Below are positions 53,259 to 62,724 of a DNA stretch of 64,000 nt, piece after piece (position 1 is the stretch's first letter; each line of letters begins with the position of its first letter). A program made the position numbers and the translations under genes. The stretch is taken from positions 248,001-312,000 of the forward strand of contig NZ_JAVRHY010000003.1 of the NCBI RefSeq assembly GCF_031846305.1, written 5' to 3'. Under the pieces are notes generated by a model, which worked only from the letters and a program-made list of their open reading frames with translations, did not search any database and was not told where the DNA came from. The stretch is from Spectribacter acetivorans. Its GTDB lineage: Bacteria; Pseudomonadota; Gammaproteobacteria; Nevskiales; Salinisphaeraceae.

Positions 53259-54346
53259 TGCACCAGTTCCGACGCCTGCAGGTTGGCTCGGTCGAGCGCC
53301 AGACACGTGATGCGGTAGTCGTGACATTCGATGTGCCGGCTTCCCTGCAGGACGAATTCCAGTACCTGCAGGGACAGCATCTGACCCTCCGCCGGGCGTT
53401 CGATGGCGAGGAAATCCGTCGGAGCTACTCGATATGCTCAGCCGTCCAGGACCAAACGCTGCGAGTTGCGATCAAGCGGGTGCAGGACGGCCTGTTCTCC
53501 AACTGGGCGAATGACGAGTTGGCGCCGGGGATGGGGCTGGACGTGATGCCGCCATCCGGCCGGTTCCGTGTCGATCTCGCGGCGCCCAACGCGAAGCACT
53601 ACGTTGCCTTCGTTGCCGGCAGCGGCATTACGCCGATTCTTTCCATCATCAAGACGACGTTGATGACCGAGCCCGGGAGTCGCTTCACGCTCTTCTACGG
53701 CAACCGGTCGGCCAGTTCCGTGCTGTTCAAGGAAGAACTGGAAGACCTCAAGGATCGCTACATCGAGCGCTTCCGGCTGGTCTTCATTCTCAGTCGCGAG
53801 CAGCTGGAAATCGACCTGTTCAATGGCCGCATCGACCGGGAGCGCGTCGATGCGCTGATGGGGCTCTGGCTCGATCCGGCGGATATCGACGTCGCCTTTG
53901 TCTGCGGCCCCCTCGACATGATGAACGATGTCAGCGAAGGCCTGCAGGCCCATGGTGTGCCCAAGGCGGACATCAAGATGGAGCTGTTCGCCACCAGCGC
54001 GCAGGACGCCGCTCGCCGGCAGGCGCGCAGCGAGGCGGTCAGCGAGCGCCCGGTCGAGGGCGAGAGCCGGGTCGAGGTGATTCTCGACGGCCGCACGCGA
54101 GTGCTCGCCGTTGAACGAGGCCGTCAGAATCTGATCGACGCCGCACTCGGGCAGTCGGTAGAGCTGCCTTACTCCTGCAAGGCGGGCGTCTGTTCCAGCT
54201 GTCGCTGCAAGGTGGTTGCAGGCGAGGTGGACATGAATGCCGTCTTCGCCCTGGAGGATTACGAGATAGAGCGCGGATTCGTGCTGGCCTGCCAGAGTTA
54301 TCCGGTCAGCGATCGCGTGGTTCTGGATTTCGATCAAGAGACCTGA
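53258..54346 (+). CDS. paaE: 1,2-phenylacetyl-CoA epoxidase reductase subunit PaaE
   Basis: Passes electrons from NADPH via FAD and a plant-type [2Fe-2S] ferredoxin domain to PaaA. 362 residues (E. coli 356). FAD motif RRSYSICS (about 52-59). NAD(P)-binding AGSGITPILSIIKT and FVCGPLDMMNDV. The C-terminal ferredoxin domain carries cluster cysteines in LPYSCKAGVCSSCRCKVVAG and a fourth in LACQSYP. Last of the five paaABCDE genes. Confidence 0.97.
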   Translation: MHQFRRLQVGSVERQTRDAVVVTFDVPASLQDEFQYLQGQHLTLRRAFDGEEIRRSYSICSAVQDQTLRVAIKRVQDGLFSNWANDELAPGMGLDVMPPSGRFRVDLAAPNAKHYVAFVAGSGITPILSIIKTTLMTEPGSRFTLFYGNRSASSVLFKEELEDLKDRYIERFRLVFILSREQLEIDLFNGRIDRERVDALMGLWLDPADIDVAFVCGPLDMMNDVSEGLQAHGVPKADIKMELFATSAQDAARRQARSEAVSERPVEGESRVEVILDGRTRVLAVERGRQNLIDAALGQSVELPYSCKAGVCSSCRCKVVAGEVDMNAVFALEDYEIERGFVLACQSYPVSDRVVLDFDQET

Positions 54347-54348
54347 GA

Positions 54349-56379
54349 ATGAAGCTACACAGTTACGTACAGGGGCAGTGGCAGTTCGGCGGGGGCGAGA
54401 GCACGACGCTGCGGAGTGCGGTCACGGGCGAATCGGTTGCGGAGATCGCCCGGGGCGGCCTGGATTACGCCGGGATGCTGGCGTATGCCAGGGATACCGG
54501 TGGCCCGAATCTACGGGCTCGAACCTTCCATCAGCGGGCCATCATGCTCAAGGAGTTGGCCAAGCATCTGAGTCAGCACAAGGACGAGTTCTACGCGTTA
54601 TCCACCGAAACCGGCGCCACGCGGACGGACTCGATGGTCGATATCGATGGCGGCATCGGCACGCTGTTCGCCTACAGTGGCAAGGGACGCCGCGAACTGC
54701 CGAACGGGCACGCCGTCATCGATGGCGACATGGAACCGCTGTCCCGCGGGGGTAGCTTCATCGGGCAACACGTTTGGGTGCCGCTCGAGGGCGTCGCGGT
54801 TCACATCAACGCGTTCAATTTTCCCTGCTGGGGAATGCTGGAAAAACTGGCGGCGAATCTTCTCGCCGGCATGCCCGCCATCATCAAGCCGGCGAGTCAG
54901 ACTGCCTATCTGACGGAACTGATGTTCCGCCGCATGATCGAGTCGGAACTGCTCCCGGCCGGCGCGGTGCAGCTCATCTGTGGCGGTGTCGGCGATTTGC
55001 TCGATCACGTCACCGGGCAGGACGTGGTGACGTTCACCGGCTCCGCCGAGACCGGCCGGAAATTGCGTTGTCACCCGGCGATCGTCAACAACGCCACGCG
55101 CTTTTCGATGGAGGCGGACTCCCTGAACTGCAGCATCCTGGGTCCGGACGCGGTGCCGGGCACGCCGGAATTCGATCTGTACATCAAGGAAGTCGTGCGC
55201 GAGATGACGGTCAAGGCCGGCCAGAAGTGCACGGCGATTCGCCGGCTCATGGTGCCCGAGTCGCTGGTTGCGCCGGTCATTGATGCCCTGAGCAAGCGCA
55301 TTGAGGAGAAAGTCGTTCTGGGGCACCCCGGCGACGAGGGTGTAACACTGGGCGCCCTGTCCAGTCTGGATCAGCGGCAGGAAGTCCGGGACCGCGTCAG
55401 GGATCTGCTGGATACCGCGGAGCTGGTTTACGGCAATCCGGATGAATGCGATCCCCGTGGCGCGGATGGCGATGCCGGTGCATTCATGTCCCCGCTGATT
55501 CTGCATTGCGCCTCGCCGGTCGCCGGCAGCCCGGTTCACGACGTGGAAGCCTTCGGGCCGGTGTCCACCGTGATGCCGTATAAGTCCGCGGCGGATGCGG
55601 CGAATCTGGCCAGGCTCGGGCAGGGCAGTCTGGTGGGCTCGGTCTTTACCGCCGATCCGGAGTTTGCCCGCGAGGTCGTGATGGGATCGGCTTCGCACCA
55701 TGGCCGCCTGCTGGTAGTGGATCGAACCTGCGCGAAGGAGTCGACCGGGCACGGATCCCCGATGCCGACGCTGGTTCATGGCGGCCCCGGACGGGCCGGC
55801 GGCGGCGAAGAGCTGGGCGGCGTGCGCGGCGTTTTCCATTACATGCAGCGCACCGCATTACAGGGATCACCGGACATGCTGTCCGCAATTACCGGGCGAT
55901 GGATGCCCGGCGCGTCGCGCCGCGAGGGCGAGCATCCGTTCCGGAAGGACTTCGACAGCCTGCGGATCGGGGATACGGTCAAGGCGGGGCCCAGGGCGAT
56001 TACGATCGAGGATATCGAGCATTTTGCCGAGTTCACCGGCGACACCTTCTACGCCCACATGGACGAGGAAGCGGCGAAGGCCAATCCCTTCTTCGACGGC
56101 CGTGTGGCGCACGGGTACTACATCGTGTCGCTGGCCGCCGGTCTGTTCGTGGCGCCCGAGCCGGGCCCGGTTCTCGCCAACTACGGCGTCGACAATCTAC
56201 GCTTCATGACGCCTGCCTACCCGGGTGATGAACTCAGCGTCACACTCACCTGCAAGGAGAAGAATCTCCGCGAGGGTGCGGGCTATGGCGAGGTGCGCTG
56301 GGATACGGTCGTAACCAATCAGGATAACGAGTCGGTGGCCCAGTACGACGTTCTCACGATGGTCGCGACGGCGGCCTGA
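54349..56379 (+). CDS. paaZ: Bifunctional oxepin-CoA hydrolase / aldehyde dehydrogenase PaaZ
   Basis: Opens the oxepin-CoA ring and oxidises the resulting aldehyde. 676 residues (E. coli 681). The N-terminal aldehyde dehydrogenase domain has Glu255 in SMEADSLNCSILG and the catalytic Cys294 in VKAGQKCTAIRR. The C-terminal MaoC-type hydratase (from about 530) has the dyad Asp565 and His570 in EFTGDTFYAHMDEEAAKANPFFDGRVAHGYY. Both active sites look intact. It lies 2 bp after paaE. Confidence 0.97.
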   Translation: MKLHSYVQGQWQFGGGESTTLRSAVTGESVAEIARGGLDYAGMLAYARDTGGPNLRARTFHQRAIMLKELAKHLSQHKDEFYALSTETGATRTDSMVDIDGGIGTLFAYSGKGRRELPNGHAVIDGDMEPLSRGGSFIGQHVWVPLEGVAVHINAFNFPCWGMLEKLAANLLAGMPAIIKPASQTAYLTELMFRRMIESELLPAGAVQLICGGVGDLLDHVTGQDVVTFTGSAETGRKLRCHPAIVNNATRFSMEADSLNCSILGPDAVPGTPEFDLYIKEVVREMTVKAGQKCTAIRRLMVPESLVAPVIDALSKRIEEKVVLGHPGDEGVTLGALSSLDQRQEVRDRVRDLLDTAELVYGNPDECDPRGADGDAGAFMSPLILHCASPVAGSPVHDVEAFGPVSTVMPYKSAADAANLARLGQGSLVGSVFTADPEFAREVVMGSASHHGRLLVVDRTCAKESTGHGSPMPTLVHGGPGRAGGGEELGGVRGVFHYMQRTALQGSPDMLSAITGRWMPGASRREGEHPFRKDFDSLRIGDTVKAGPRAITIEDIEHFAEFTGDTFYAHMDEEAAKANPFFDGRVAHGYYIVSLAAGLFVAPEPGPVLANYGVDNLRFMTPAYPGDELSVTLTCKEKNLREGAGYGEVRWDTVVTNQDNESVAQYDVLTMVATAA

Positions 56380-56405
56380 TTCACTCACCGCCGGGGGAGA
56401 CAACA

Positions 56406-57197
56406 ATGACGTCCGATGTGGTGCTTCTGGATATCGACGGACCGGTTGCGCGAATCACGCTGAACCGGCCCGAGAAGCTCAACAGTTTCAATGTCGAGCT
56501 GCACGAGGCACTGGCGTCGGCGCTGTCGACGGTCGCGTCCGACGAGAACCTCCGGGTTCTGTTGTTGACGGGGGCCGGTCGCGGATTCTGTGCCGGCCAG
56601 GATCTCGGCGACAGGCACGTGGCACCGGGCGAGGCGCCACCGGATCTCGGCGCCTCGGTGGAGAAATACTACGCGCCGCTGGTGCGCCGTATTCGTTCCC
56701 TGCCGATGCCGGTGGTCTGCGCGGTCAACGGTACGGCCGCCGGCGCCGGCGCCAATCTGGCACTGGCCTGTGATCTGGTGGTCGCCACGGCGTCGGCCAA
56801 GTTCATGGAGCCGTTCTGCAAGCTCGGGCTGATTCCGGATACCGGCGGCAGCTATTTTCTCCCGCGCCTGGTCGGCACGGCCCGGGCGATGGGCCTGGCG
56901 ATGCTGGGCGACGTCCTGTCCGCCGACCAGGCCGCTGATTGGGGTCTGATCTGGAAATCGATCCCGGATGACGCGTTCATCGAGGAGGTCGAACGTCTGG
57001 TGAGTCATCTGGCCGCGGCACCCACCCGCGGGCTGGCGGAAACCAAGCGGCTGATCTACCGCAGCGCCGATAACACGCTCGATGCCCAGCTGGATCTCGA
57101 GCGCGACACCATGCGCGAGCTGGGTCGCAGTCACGACTATCGTGAAGGGGTCGCGGCCTTCGTCGAGAAAAGAAAGCCCGACTTCCATGGCAACTGA
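56406..57197 (+). CDS. paaG: 1,2-epoxyphenylacetyl-CoA isomerase PaaG
   Basis: Crotonase-fold isomerase that turns the ring-epoxide into oxepin-CoA. 263 residues (E. coli 262). GAGRGFCAGQDLGDRHV is the PaaG version of the CoA/oxyanion loop. The second oxyanion loop is NGTAAGAGANLALACDLVVA. The catalytic aspartate is Asp145 in LGLIPDTGGSYFLPRLVG. The end, YREGVAAFVEKRKPDFHGN, is typical. Its last 11 bases overlap paaI. Confidence 0.95.
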   Translation: MTSDVVLLDIDGPVARITLNRPEKLNSFNVELHEALASALSTVASDENLRVLLLTGAGRGFCAGQDLGDRHVAPGEAPPDLGASVEKYYAPLVRRIRSLPMPVVCAVNGTAAGAGANLALACDLVVATASAKFMEPFCKLGLIPDTGGSYFLPRLVGTARAMGLAMLGDVLSADQAADWGLIWKSIPDDAFIEEVERLVSHLAAAPTRGLAETKRLIYRSADNTLDAQLDLERDTMRELGRSHDYREGVAAFVEKRKPDFHGN

Positions 57198-57621
57198 CCC
57201 GGATCGCGACGGACTCGCCGCCCGCGTGGTAGCCGCCATGTATGCGCGGGACGCCGCCAGCCAGGCATTCGGCATGTCGATCCGGGAGGTTTGCGCGGCT
57301 CGTGTATGCGTGAGCATGACAGTGCGGGCCGACATGACCCAGGCGGTGGGGACATGCCATGGCGGCGTGATCTTTTCGCTGGCGGACTCGGCATTCGCGT
57401 TCGCCTGCAACCGTTTCAACGAAAGGACCGTGGCGGCCGGCTGCGGTATCGAGTTCCTGCATCCGGCCCGGGTCGGCGATGTGCTCACCGCCGAGGCAGT
57501 GGAGCAGGCCGCCATGGGCCGAAGCGGAATCTACGACGTGCGGGTTAGCAACCAGAACGAGGAAACCATCGCACTGTTTCGCGGCAAGTCCCGTCGTATC
57601 AGCGGGAGCACGATCGAATAA
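57187..57621 (+). CDS. paaI: Hydroxyphenylacetyl-CoA thioesterase PaaI
   Basis: Hotdog-fold thioesterase that hydrolyses dead-end CoA esters of the pathway. 144 residues (E. coli 140). The core motif TCHGGVIFSLADSAFAFACN (about 57-76) contains the family HGG and the catalytic Asp67. AAGCGIEFLHPARVGDVLTAEA and IYDVRVSNQNEETIALFRGKSRRI follow. ATG 57187 overlaps the end of paaG, suggesting coupled translation. Confidence 0.95.
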   Translation: MATDPDRDGLAARVVAAMYARDAASQAFGMSIREVCAARVCVSMTVRADMTQAVGTCHGGVIFSLADSAFAFACNRFNERTVAAGCGIEFLHPARVGDVLTAEAVEQAAMGRSGIYDVRVSNQNEETIALFRGKSRRISGSTIE

Positions 57622-57624
57622 GCA

Positions 57625-57653
57625 GCCCGCCGCCGGCATGCCGGCAAACGGGC
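57625..57653 (+). promoter_or_regulatory. Hairpin between paaI and paaK
   Basis: Palindrome GCCGGCATGCCGGC (57632-57645) is enclosed by GCCCG (57625-57629) and CGGGC (57649-57653). It lies just upstream of the purine-rich paaK ribosome site AGGAGG (57655-57660). There is no T tract, so it probably affects mRNA stability or processing rather than termination. Confidence 0.55.
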
Positions 57654-57670
57654 CAGGAGGAGAGACAACA

Positions 57671-58975
57671 ATGACCACCGATCACGGGCGTCCGGAATCG
57701 ATCGAAACGGCAAGTCGTGACGAGTTGTCGGCACTGCAGCTCGAGCGACTCAAGGCGACGCTGCAGCGTGCTTATCACAACGTACCGCATTATCGGAAAG
57801 CGTTCGACGAGGCGGGCGTCCGGCCGGACGATGTCCGAAATTTGTCAGATCTTGCCCGTTTTCCGTTTCTCACCAAGCAGGATTTGCGGGATGCCTACCC
57901 GTTCGGTCTGTTCGCCGTGCCGCGCGAACAGGTGGTACGCATTCATGCCTCCAGTGGCACCACCGGCAAGCCCACGGTGGTGGGTTATACCGCGAACGAC
58001 ATCGATACCTGGTCAAACCTGGTTGCCCGCTCGATTCGCGCCGCGGGCGGGAAGCCCGGCGACATCGTTCACATCGCCTATGGTTACGGCCTGTTCACCG
58101 GTGGGCTGGGTGCCCACTACGGCGCCGAGCGGCTTGGCTGCACCGTGGTGCCGATGTCCGGCGGGCAGACCGAAAAGCAGGTTCAGTTGATCCGGGACTT
58201 CCAGCCCCGCGTGATCATGGTGACACCCTCCTACATGCTGAACCTGATCGACGAGTTCCATCGCCAGGGCATGGATCCCAAGGAGAGTTCGCTGCAGATC
58301 GGCATCTTCGGCGCAGAGCCCTGGACCAACGCGATGCGGCACGAAATCGAGGCCGCCTGCGGGATCGATGCGGTGGATATCTATGGTCTGTCGGAAGTGA
58401 TGGGGCCGGGTGTCGCCAGCGAATGCGTCCAGACCAAGGACGGCCCCGTGATCTGGGAAGATCATTTCTATCCAGAGATAATCGACCCGGTCACGGGCGC
58501 GGTGTTGCCCGACGGCGAGGAAGGGGAGCTGGTCTTCACGTCCCTGAGCAAGGAAGCATTCCCGGTGATCCGCTATCGCACGCGGGATCTGACGCGGCTG
58601 CTGCCGCCGACGGCCCGGTCGATGCGCCGTATCCAGAAAATCACCGGTCGATCGGACGACATGCTGATCATCCGGGGCATCAATGTCTTTCCTTCCCAGG
58701 TCGAGGAGCTGATCTGCAAGCAGGCGGAGTTGTCGCCTCACTACGTGATCGAGGTATCGCGTCAGGACAAGATGGATCGCATCAAGGTGCTGGTGGAACC
58801 GCGAGAGGGGATGCCGCTCTCCGATGACGCTGCGGCAACCTCGGCCGGGCAACTCAAGCACAATATCAAGAGTTATATCGGGACCAGCGCGGAAATCGAA
58901 ATCGCCGCTTGCGGGTCAATCGAGCGATCGCTGGGCAAGGCGAAGCGGGTGATCGACAAACGTCAGCTCGCCTGA
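57671..58975 (+). CDS. paaK: Phenylacetate-CoA ligase
   Basis: Activates phenylacetate with ATP and CoA, the entry step of the pathway. 434 residues (E. coli 437). The AMP-binding loop is HASSGTTGKPTVVGYT (about 94-109). Other conserved regions: YGYGLFTGGLGAHYGAERLGCTVVPMSGG, GAEPWTNAMR, IYGLSEVMGPGVASEC and, in the C-terminal domain, ITGRSDDMLIIRGINVFPSQVEELI and SLGKAKRVIDKR with the catalytic lysine. A strong AGGAGGAGAG ribosome site precedes ATG. Confidence 0.98.
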   Translation: MTTDHGRPESIETASRDELSALQLERLKATLQRAYHNVPHYRKAFDEAGVRPDDVRNLSDLARFPFLTKQDLRDAYPFGLFAVPREQVVRIHASSGTTGKPTVVGYTANDIDTWSNLVARSIRAAGGKPGDIVHIAYGYGLFTGGLGAHYGAERLGCTVVPMSGGQTEKQVQLIRDFQPRVIMVTPSYMLNLIDEFHRQGMDPKESSLQIGIFGAEPWTNAMRHEIEAACGIDAVDIYGLSEVMGPGVASECVQTKDGPVIWEDHFYPEIIDPVTGAVLPDGEEGELVFTSLSKEAFPVIRYRTRDLTRLLPPTARSMRRIQKITGRSDDMLIIRGINVFPSQVEELICKQAELSPHYVIEVSRQDKMDRIKVLVEPREGMPLSDDAAATSAGQLKHNIKSYIGTSAEIEIAACGSIERSLGKAKRVIDKRQLA

Positions 58976-58998
58976 GCCATACAACCTGACGAGGTCTC

Positions 58999-60204
58999 AT
59001 GAACGAAGCCTTTATCTGTGACGCCGTGCGGACCGCCTTCGGCCGCTTCGGCGGCTCGCTGGCCACGATTCGGACGGATGATCTGGCGGCGATACCGATC
59101 CGGGCGCTGATGGCGCGTCATCCGGGCATTGACTGGTCCCGGCTGGACGATGTTCTGTACGGGTCCGCCAACCAGGCGGGCGAGGACAACCGTAATGTGG
59201 CCCGCATGGCGGCGTTGCTGGCGGGGCTGCCGATCGACGTGCCCGGGAGCACGGTGAATCGTTTGTGCGGGTCCAGCCTCGACACCATCGCGACCGCTGC
59301 CCGCGCAATCAAGTGCGGGGAGATGCAGCTGGTGATTGCCGGCGGTGTGGAAAGCATGACACGGGCGCCGATGGTCATGCCCAAGGCCGAGACCGCCTAT
59401 TCCCGCAACGCCGAGCTATACGACACCACGATCGGCTGGCGCTTCGTCAATCCGACGCTCAAGGCGCAGTACGGGATCGACTCGATGCCGGAAACTGCCG
59501 AGAACGTGGCTGACGATTTTCAGGTCAGTCGCGCGGATCAGGATGCGTTCGCCGTCCGCAGCCAGCAGCGCTGGGCGATAGCGGATGCAGCGGGGTTTTT
59601 CGCCCGGGAAATCGTGCCGGTCGATGTGCCCCGCCGGAAAGCCGATCCGCTGCGCTTCGAACGCGATGAACATCCCCGTCCCGACGCCGATATCGACGCG
59701 CTGGCGAAGCTCCGACCCATCGTGCGGCCTGATGGCAGCGTGACCGCTGGCAATGCCTCCGGTATCAACGATGGTGCCGGTGCTGCGCTCATTGCCAGCC
59801 GTACGGCGGTCGATGCGTACGGCCTGACGCCGAGAGCCCGTATCGTGTCCGCCGCCGTTGCCGGGGTGGAACCGCGCATCATGGGCATGGGGCCGGCGCC
59901 GGCGTCGCGCAAGGCACTTGCCCTGGCCGGACTGTCGATCGACGACATGGATGTGATCGAACTCAACGAGGCGTTTTCGGCGCAGGCACTGGCGGTGTTG
60001 CGGGACCTGGGCGTCGCCGATGACGCCGAGCACGTGAATCCCAACGGCGGCGCCATCGCCATCGGGCATCCGCTCGGCGCCTCGGGCGTCCGTCTGGCGA
60101 CCACTGCGCTGAATTATCTGGAAACCGGCGGGGGCCGCTACGGCTTGTGCACCATGTGCATCGGCGTCGGCCAGGGCATTGCCCTGGTGATCGAACGTGT
60201 CTGA
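58999..60204 (+). CDS. paaJ: 3-oxoadipyl-CoA/3-oxo-5,6-dehydrosuberyl-CoA thiolase PaaJ
   Basis: Cleaves C8 and C6 beta-ketoacyl-CoA intermediates to acetyl-CoA and succinyl-CoA. 401 residues, the size of PaaJ/PcaF. Nucleophile Cys90 in TVNRLCGSSLDTIATAARAI. NEAFSAQALAVLRDLGV, GGAIAIGHPLGASGVRLATT and the acid/base cysteine in LCTMCIGVGQGIALVIERV complete the thiolase site. Its position between paaK and paaF supports the pathway role. Confidence 0.96.
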   Translation: MNEAFICDAVRTAFGRFGGSLATIRTDDLAAIPIRALMARHPGIDWSRLDDVLYGSANQAGEDNRNVARMAALLAGLPIDVPGSTVNRLCGSSLDTIATAARAIKCGEMQLVIAGGVESMTRAPMVMPKAETAYSRNAELYDTTIGWRFVNPTLKAQYGIDSMPETAENVADDFQVSRADQDAFAVRSQQRWAIADAAGFFAREIVPVDVPRRKADPLRFERDEHPRPDADIDALAKLRPIVRPDGSVTAGNASGINDGAGAALIASRTAVDAYGLTPRARIVSAAVAGVEPRIMGMGPAPASRKALALAGLSIDDMDVIELNEAFSAQALAVLRDLGVADDAEHVNPNGGAIAIGHPLGASGVRLATTALNYLETGGGRYGLCTMCIGVGQGIALVIERV

Positions 60205-60225
60205 CCCACAACGCCCGTGATCGAC

Positions 60226-61002
60226 ATGACATACGACGACATCGACGTCACCCGGCCGGCCGAACGTGTCTGCCATATCCGCATAAACCGGCCCGAGGTG
60301 CGTAACGCACTGCGTACGCAGACGCTGACGGAGATCGCGGACGCCCTGGCCGTCGCGGCCGCCGACGAGACCGTGGGCGCTGTGGTGATATCCGGTGACA
60401 GCAAGGCCTTTGCGGCCGGCGCGGATATCCGCGAAATGGCTGGTCTCGGGGCGATCGGGGTCTGGCAAAGCGGGCGGCCGGCCCAGTGGCAGCGCATCGC
60501 CGATTTCGAAAAGCCCCTGATCGGGGCGGTAAACGGCTATTGCCTGGGCGGCGGCTGTGAGCTGGCCCTGGCCTGTGACCTGTTGATTGCGGGTGACGAT
60601 GCCGTGTTCGGCCAGCCCGAAATCAAGCTCGGTATCCTGCCGGGCGGGGGCGGCACCCAGCGCTTGATCCGCGCCGTGGGCAAGGCATTCGCCATGCAGA
60701 TGGTGCTCTCCGGCATGCGGGTGGACGCGGCCACCGCCGAGCGCCGCGGGCTGGTGGCCGAAACGGTGCCGGCCGATCAGGCATTGCCGCGGGCGCTGGA
60801 AGTCGCGGCGGATATCGCCGGCAATGCGCCACTGGCGCTGGCGGCGGCCAAGAAGGCGCTGAATCAGGCATTCGAAACGCCCCTGAGCGCGGGCCTCGAC
60901 TTCGAGCGCCAGTGCCTGGCGTTGCTGTCCGCCTCCGAGGATCGCAACGAGGGGATTGCGGCCTTCCTGGAAAAGCGCAAACCGGTCTTTCGGGGGCGAT
61001 GA
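60226..61002 (+). CDS. paaF: 2,3-dehydroadipyl-CoA hydratase PaaF
   Basis: Crotonase-family hydratase of the lower pathway. 258 residues (E. coli 255). Oxyanion loops are FAAGADIREMAGL and NGYCLGGGCELALACDLLIAG. Unlike PaaG it has the paired glutamates of true enoyl-CoA hydratases: Glu of GGGCELALAC and Glu of GQPEIKLGILPGGGGTQRLIRAVG. ATG 60226 is chosen; a GTG at 60217 is equally in frame. It lies between paaJ and paaH. Confidence 0.93.
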   Translation: MTYDDIDVTRPAERVCHIRINRPEVRNALRTQTLTEIADALAVAAADETVGAVVISGDSKAFAAGADIREMAGLGAIGVWQSGRPAQWQRIADFEKPLIGAVNGYCLGGGCELALACDLLIAGDDAVFGQPEIKLGILPGGGGTQRLIRAVGKAFAMQMVLSGMRVDAATAERRGLVAETVPADQALPRALEVAADIAGNAPLALAAAKKALNQAFETPLSAGLDFERQCLALLSASEDRNEGIAAFLEKRKPVFRGR

Positions 61003-61042
61003 TTGAAAATGCGTCGAGTTTCCCATTGCATGAGGTAAGACG

Positions 61043-62590
61043 GTGAGCAAGGCGTTGGCAACGGATCGACCGGTGGCGGTGATTGGCGCCGGGACGATGG
61101 GGGCGGGCATTGCCCATGTGGCGGCTCAGGCGGGCCACCCGGTGCGCCTGTTCGATGCGGTGGACGGTGCCGTGGCTCGCGGTATTGACGGTGTGGCGGC
61201 CCAGCTCGATGGCCGGGTGGCCAAGGGCAAGCTAGACGCCGCGGCGCGCGATGCCATCCTGAACCGGCTGCAGCCGGCGGCCTCGTTGGCCGATCTGGGC
61301 GACGCGAGCCTGGTGATCGAGGCCATCGTCGAGGACGTGTCGGTCAAGCAGCAGGTTTTCGGGGAGCTTGAAGGGCTGTGCGGCGCGGACACGGTTCTGG
61401 CCACCAACACTTCCTCGCTGTCAGTGACGGCGATCGCCGCCGGCCTGGCGCGCCCGCAGAACCTGGTCGGCATGCATTTCTTCAATCCGGCGCCGGTGCT
61501 GAAGCTGGTCGAAATCGTTTCCGGCCTGGCCACGGATCCGGCGGTGGCCGACACTGTATTCGCCACCGCGGAAGCCTGGGGCAAGGTGCCGGTGCACGTT
61601 CGCAACACGCCGGGTTTCATCGTCAACCGCGTGGCCCGGCCGTTCTATGCCGAAACGCTCAATCTGCTCGAGCAGCAGGCCGCCGACGTGGCCACGCTTG
61701 ACGCGTTGATGCGCGAATGCGGTGGCTTTCGCATGGGACCCTGCCAGCTGATGGACCTGATCGGTCAGGACGTGAACGCCAGGGTCACTGCGACCGTGTT
61801 TCATGCCTTCCATGGCGATGCCCGGTACCGGCCGTCGCTGGTGCAGCGGGAACTGGTCGACGCCGGCCGGCTGGGCCGCAAGAGCGGCCTTGGCTTCTAC
61901 GACTATGGCGAGAACGCCGGGACCCCGTTCCCGCAGTCGGCGGATCCGCGCCCCGCGCCTGAATCGGTGACAATCACTACCAGTGGCGGCGAGCAGGGGC
62001 TGCTCGCGCCCCTGGCCGAGCGGCTGCGAACCGCCGGCGTCACGATTGCGCTGATCGACGGTGATGGCGAAGCCGTCGAGGTGGCCGGGGCAACCCTGCT
62101 GCTGTCCGATGGCCGACTGGCTACCGAACGAGCGGTGACCGAGGGACTGGACAATCTGGTCGTGTTTGATCTGGCCCTGGATTACGGCAGTGCCAGCCGC
62201 ATCGCGCTGGCGGCCGCGGATACCACCGCCGATATTTCCCGTGCCGCCGCCGCCGCCGTATTCCAGGCCGCGGGTCTGGCGGTGAGCTGGCTGGATGATG
62301 CGCCGGGTCTGGTGGTTCTGCGTACCGCCGCGATGCTGGCCAACGAAGGTGCCAACGCCGTTCATGAAGGCATTGCCGATGCCCGGGGGGTCGACAACGC
62401 CATGCAGTTCGGCGTGAATTACCCGATCGGCCCGCTGGCCTGGGCGGATTGGCTCGGCCCGGCGTTCGTCCTGCGGGTACTGCATCATCTCCAGGCCGCT
62501 CATGGCGACGACCGCTATCGCCCTTCATTGCGTCTGCGGCGTCTGGCGGCGTGTGGTGGCCATTTCCACGAGGGCACCGAACGTCATTGA
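61043..62590 (+). CDS. paaH: 3-hydroxyadipyl-CoA dehydrogenase PaaH
   Basis: NAD-dependent 3-hydroxyacyl-CoA dehydrogenase, final oxidation before the thiolase. 515 residues, with a duplicated C-terminal domain as in PaaH-type enzymes. Rossmann motif GAGTMGAGIAHVAAQAGHPVRLFD (about 15-38). Catalytic His in NLVGMHFFNPAPVLKLVEIV with Glu nearby, and NTPGFIVNRVARPFYAETLNLL. GTG start at 61043 with GAGGTAAG upstream. Last gene of the catabolon; paaY is not present. No T-tract terminator is seen after it. Confidence 0.95.
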   Translation: MSKALATDRPVAVIGAGTMGAGIAHVAAQAGHPVRLFDAVDGAVARGIDGVAAQLDGRVAKGKLDAAARDAILNRLQPAASLADLGDASLVIEAIVEDVSVKQQVFGELEGLCGADTVLATNTSSLSVTAIAAGLARPQNLVGMHFFNPAPVLKLVEIVSGLATDPAVADTVFATAEAWGKVPVHVRNTPGFIVNRVARPFYAETLNLLEQQAADVATLDALMRECGGFRMGPCQLMDLIGQDVNARVTATVFHAFHGDARYRPSLVQRELVDAGRLGRKSGLGFYDYGENAGTPFPQSADPRPAPESVTITTSGGEQGLLAPLAERLRTAGVTIALIDGDGEAVEVAGATLLLSDGRLATERAVTEGLDNLVVFDLALDYGSASRIALAAADTTADISRAAAAAVFQAAGLAVSWLDDAPGLVVLRTAAMLANEGANAVHEGIADARGVDNAMQFGVNYPIGPLAWADWLGPAFVLRVLHHLQAAHGDDRYRPSLRLRRLAACGGHFHEGTERH

Positions 62591-62689
62591 GGACATTCCC
62601 GGACTGGCGAGGCATCGCCTGATTCGCTCACAGGGTATTGGCGGATCGGGTCCTAACCCATTATTTCTCTGTTTATTTTTCGTTAGCGG

Positions 62690-62718
62690 TTGCGCGGAGC
62701 CGGGCCGATGTTTATAAT
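62690..62718 (+). promoter_or_regulatory. Sigma70 promoter upstream of the tRNA remnant
   Basis: TTGCGC (62690-62695), exactly 17 bp, TATAAT (62713-62718). The -10 is perfect and the predicted start (about 62725) is a few bases before the tRNA-like sequence, as expected for a tRNA promoter. Confidence 0.7.
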
Positions 62719-62724
62719 CCACGT

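Noticed and set aside
57479..57670. Upstream extension of paaK into paaI
   Set aside because: The residues are a shifted reading of paaI. ATG 57671 has a strong ribosome site and begins the ligase.
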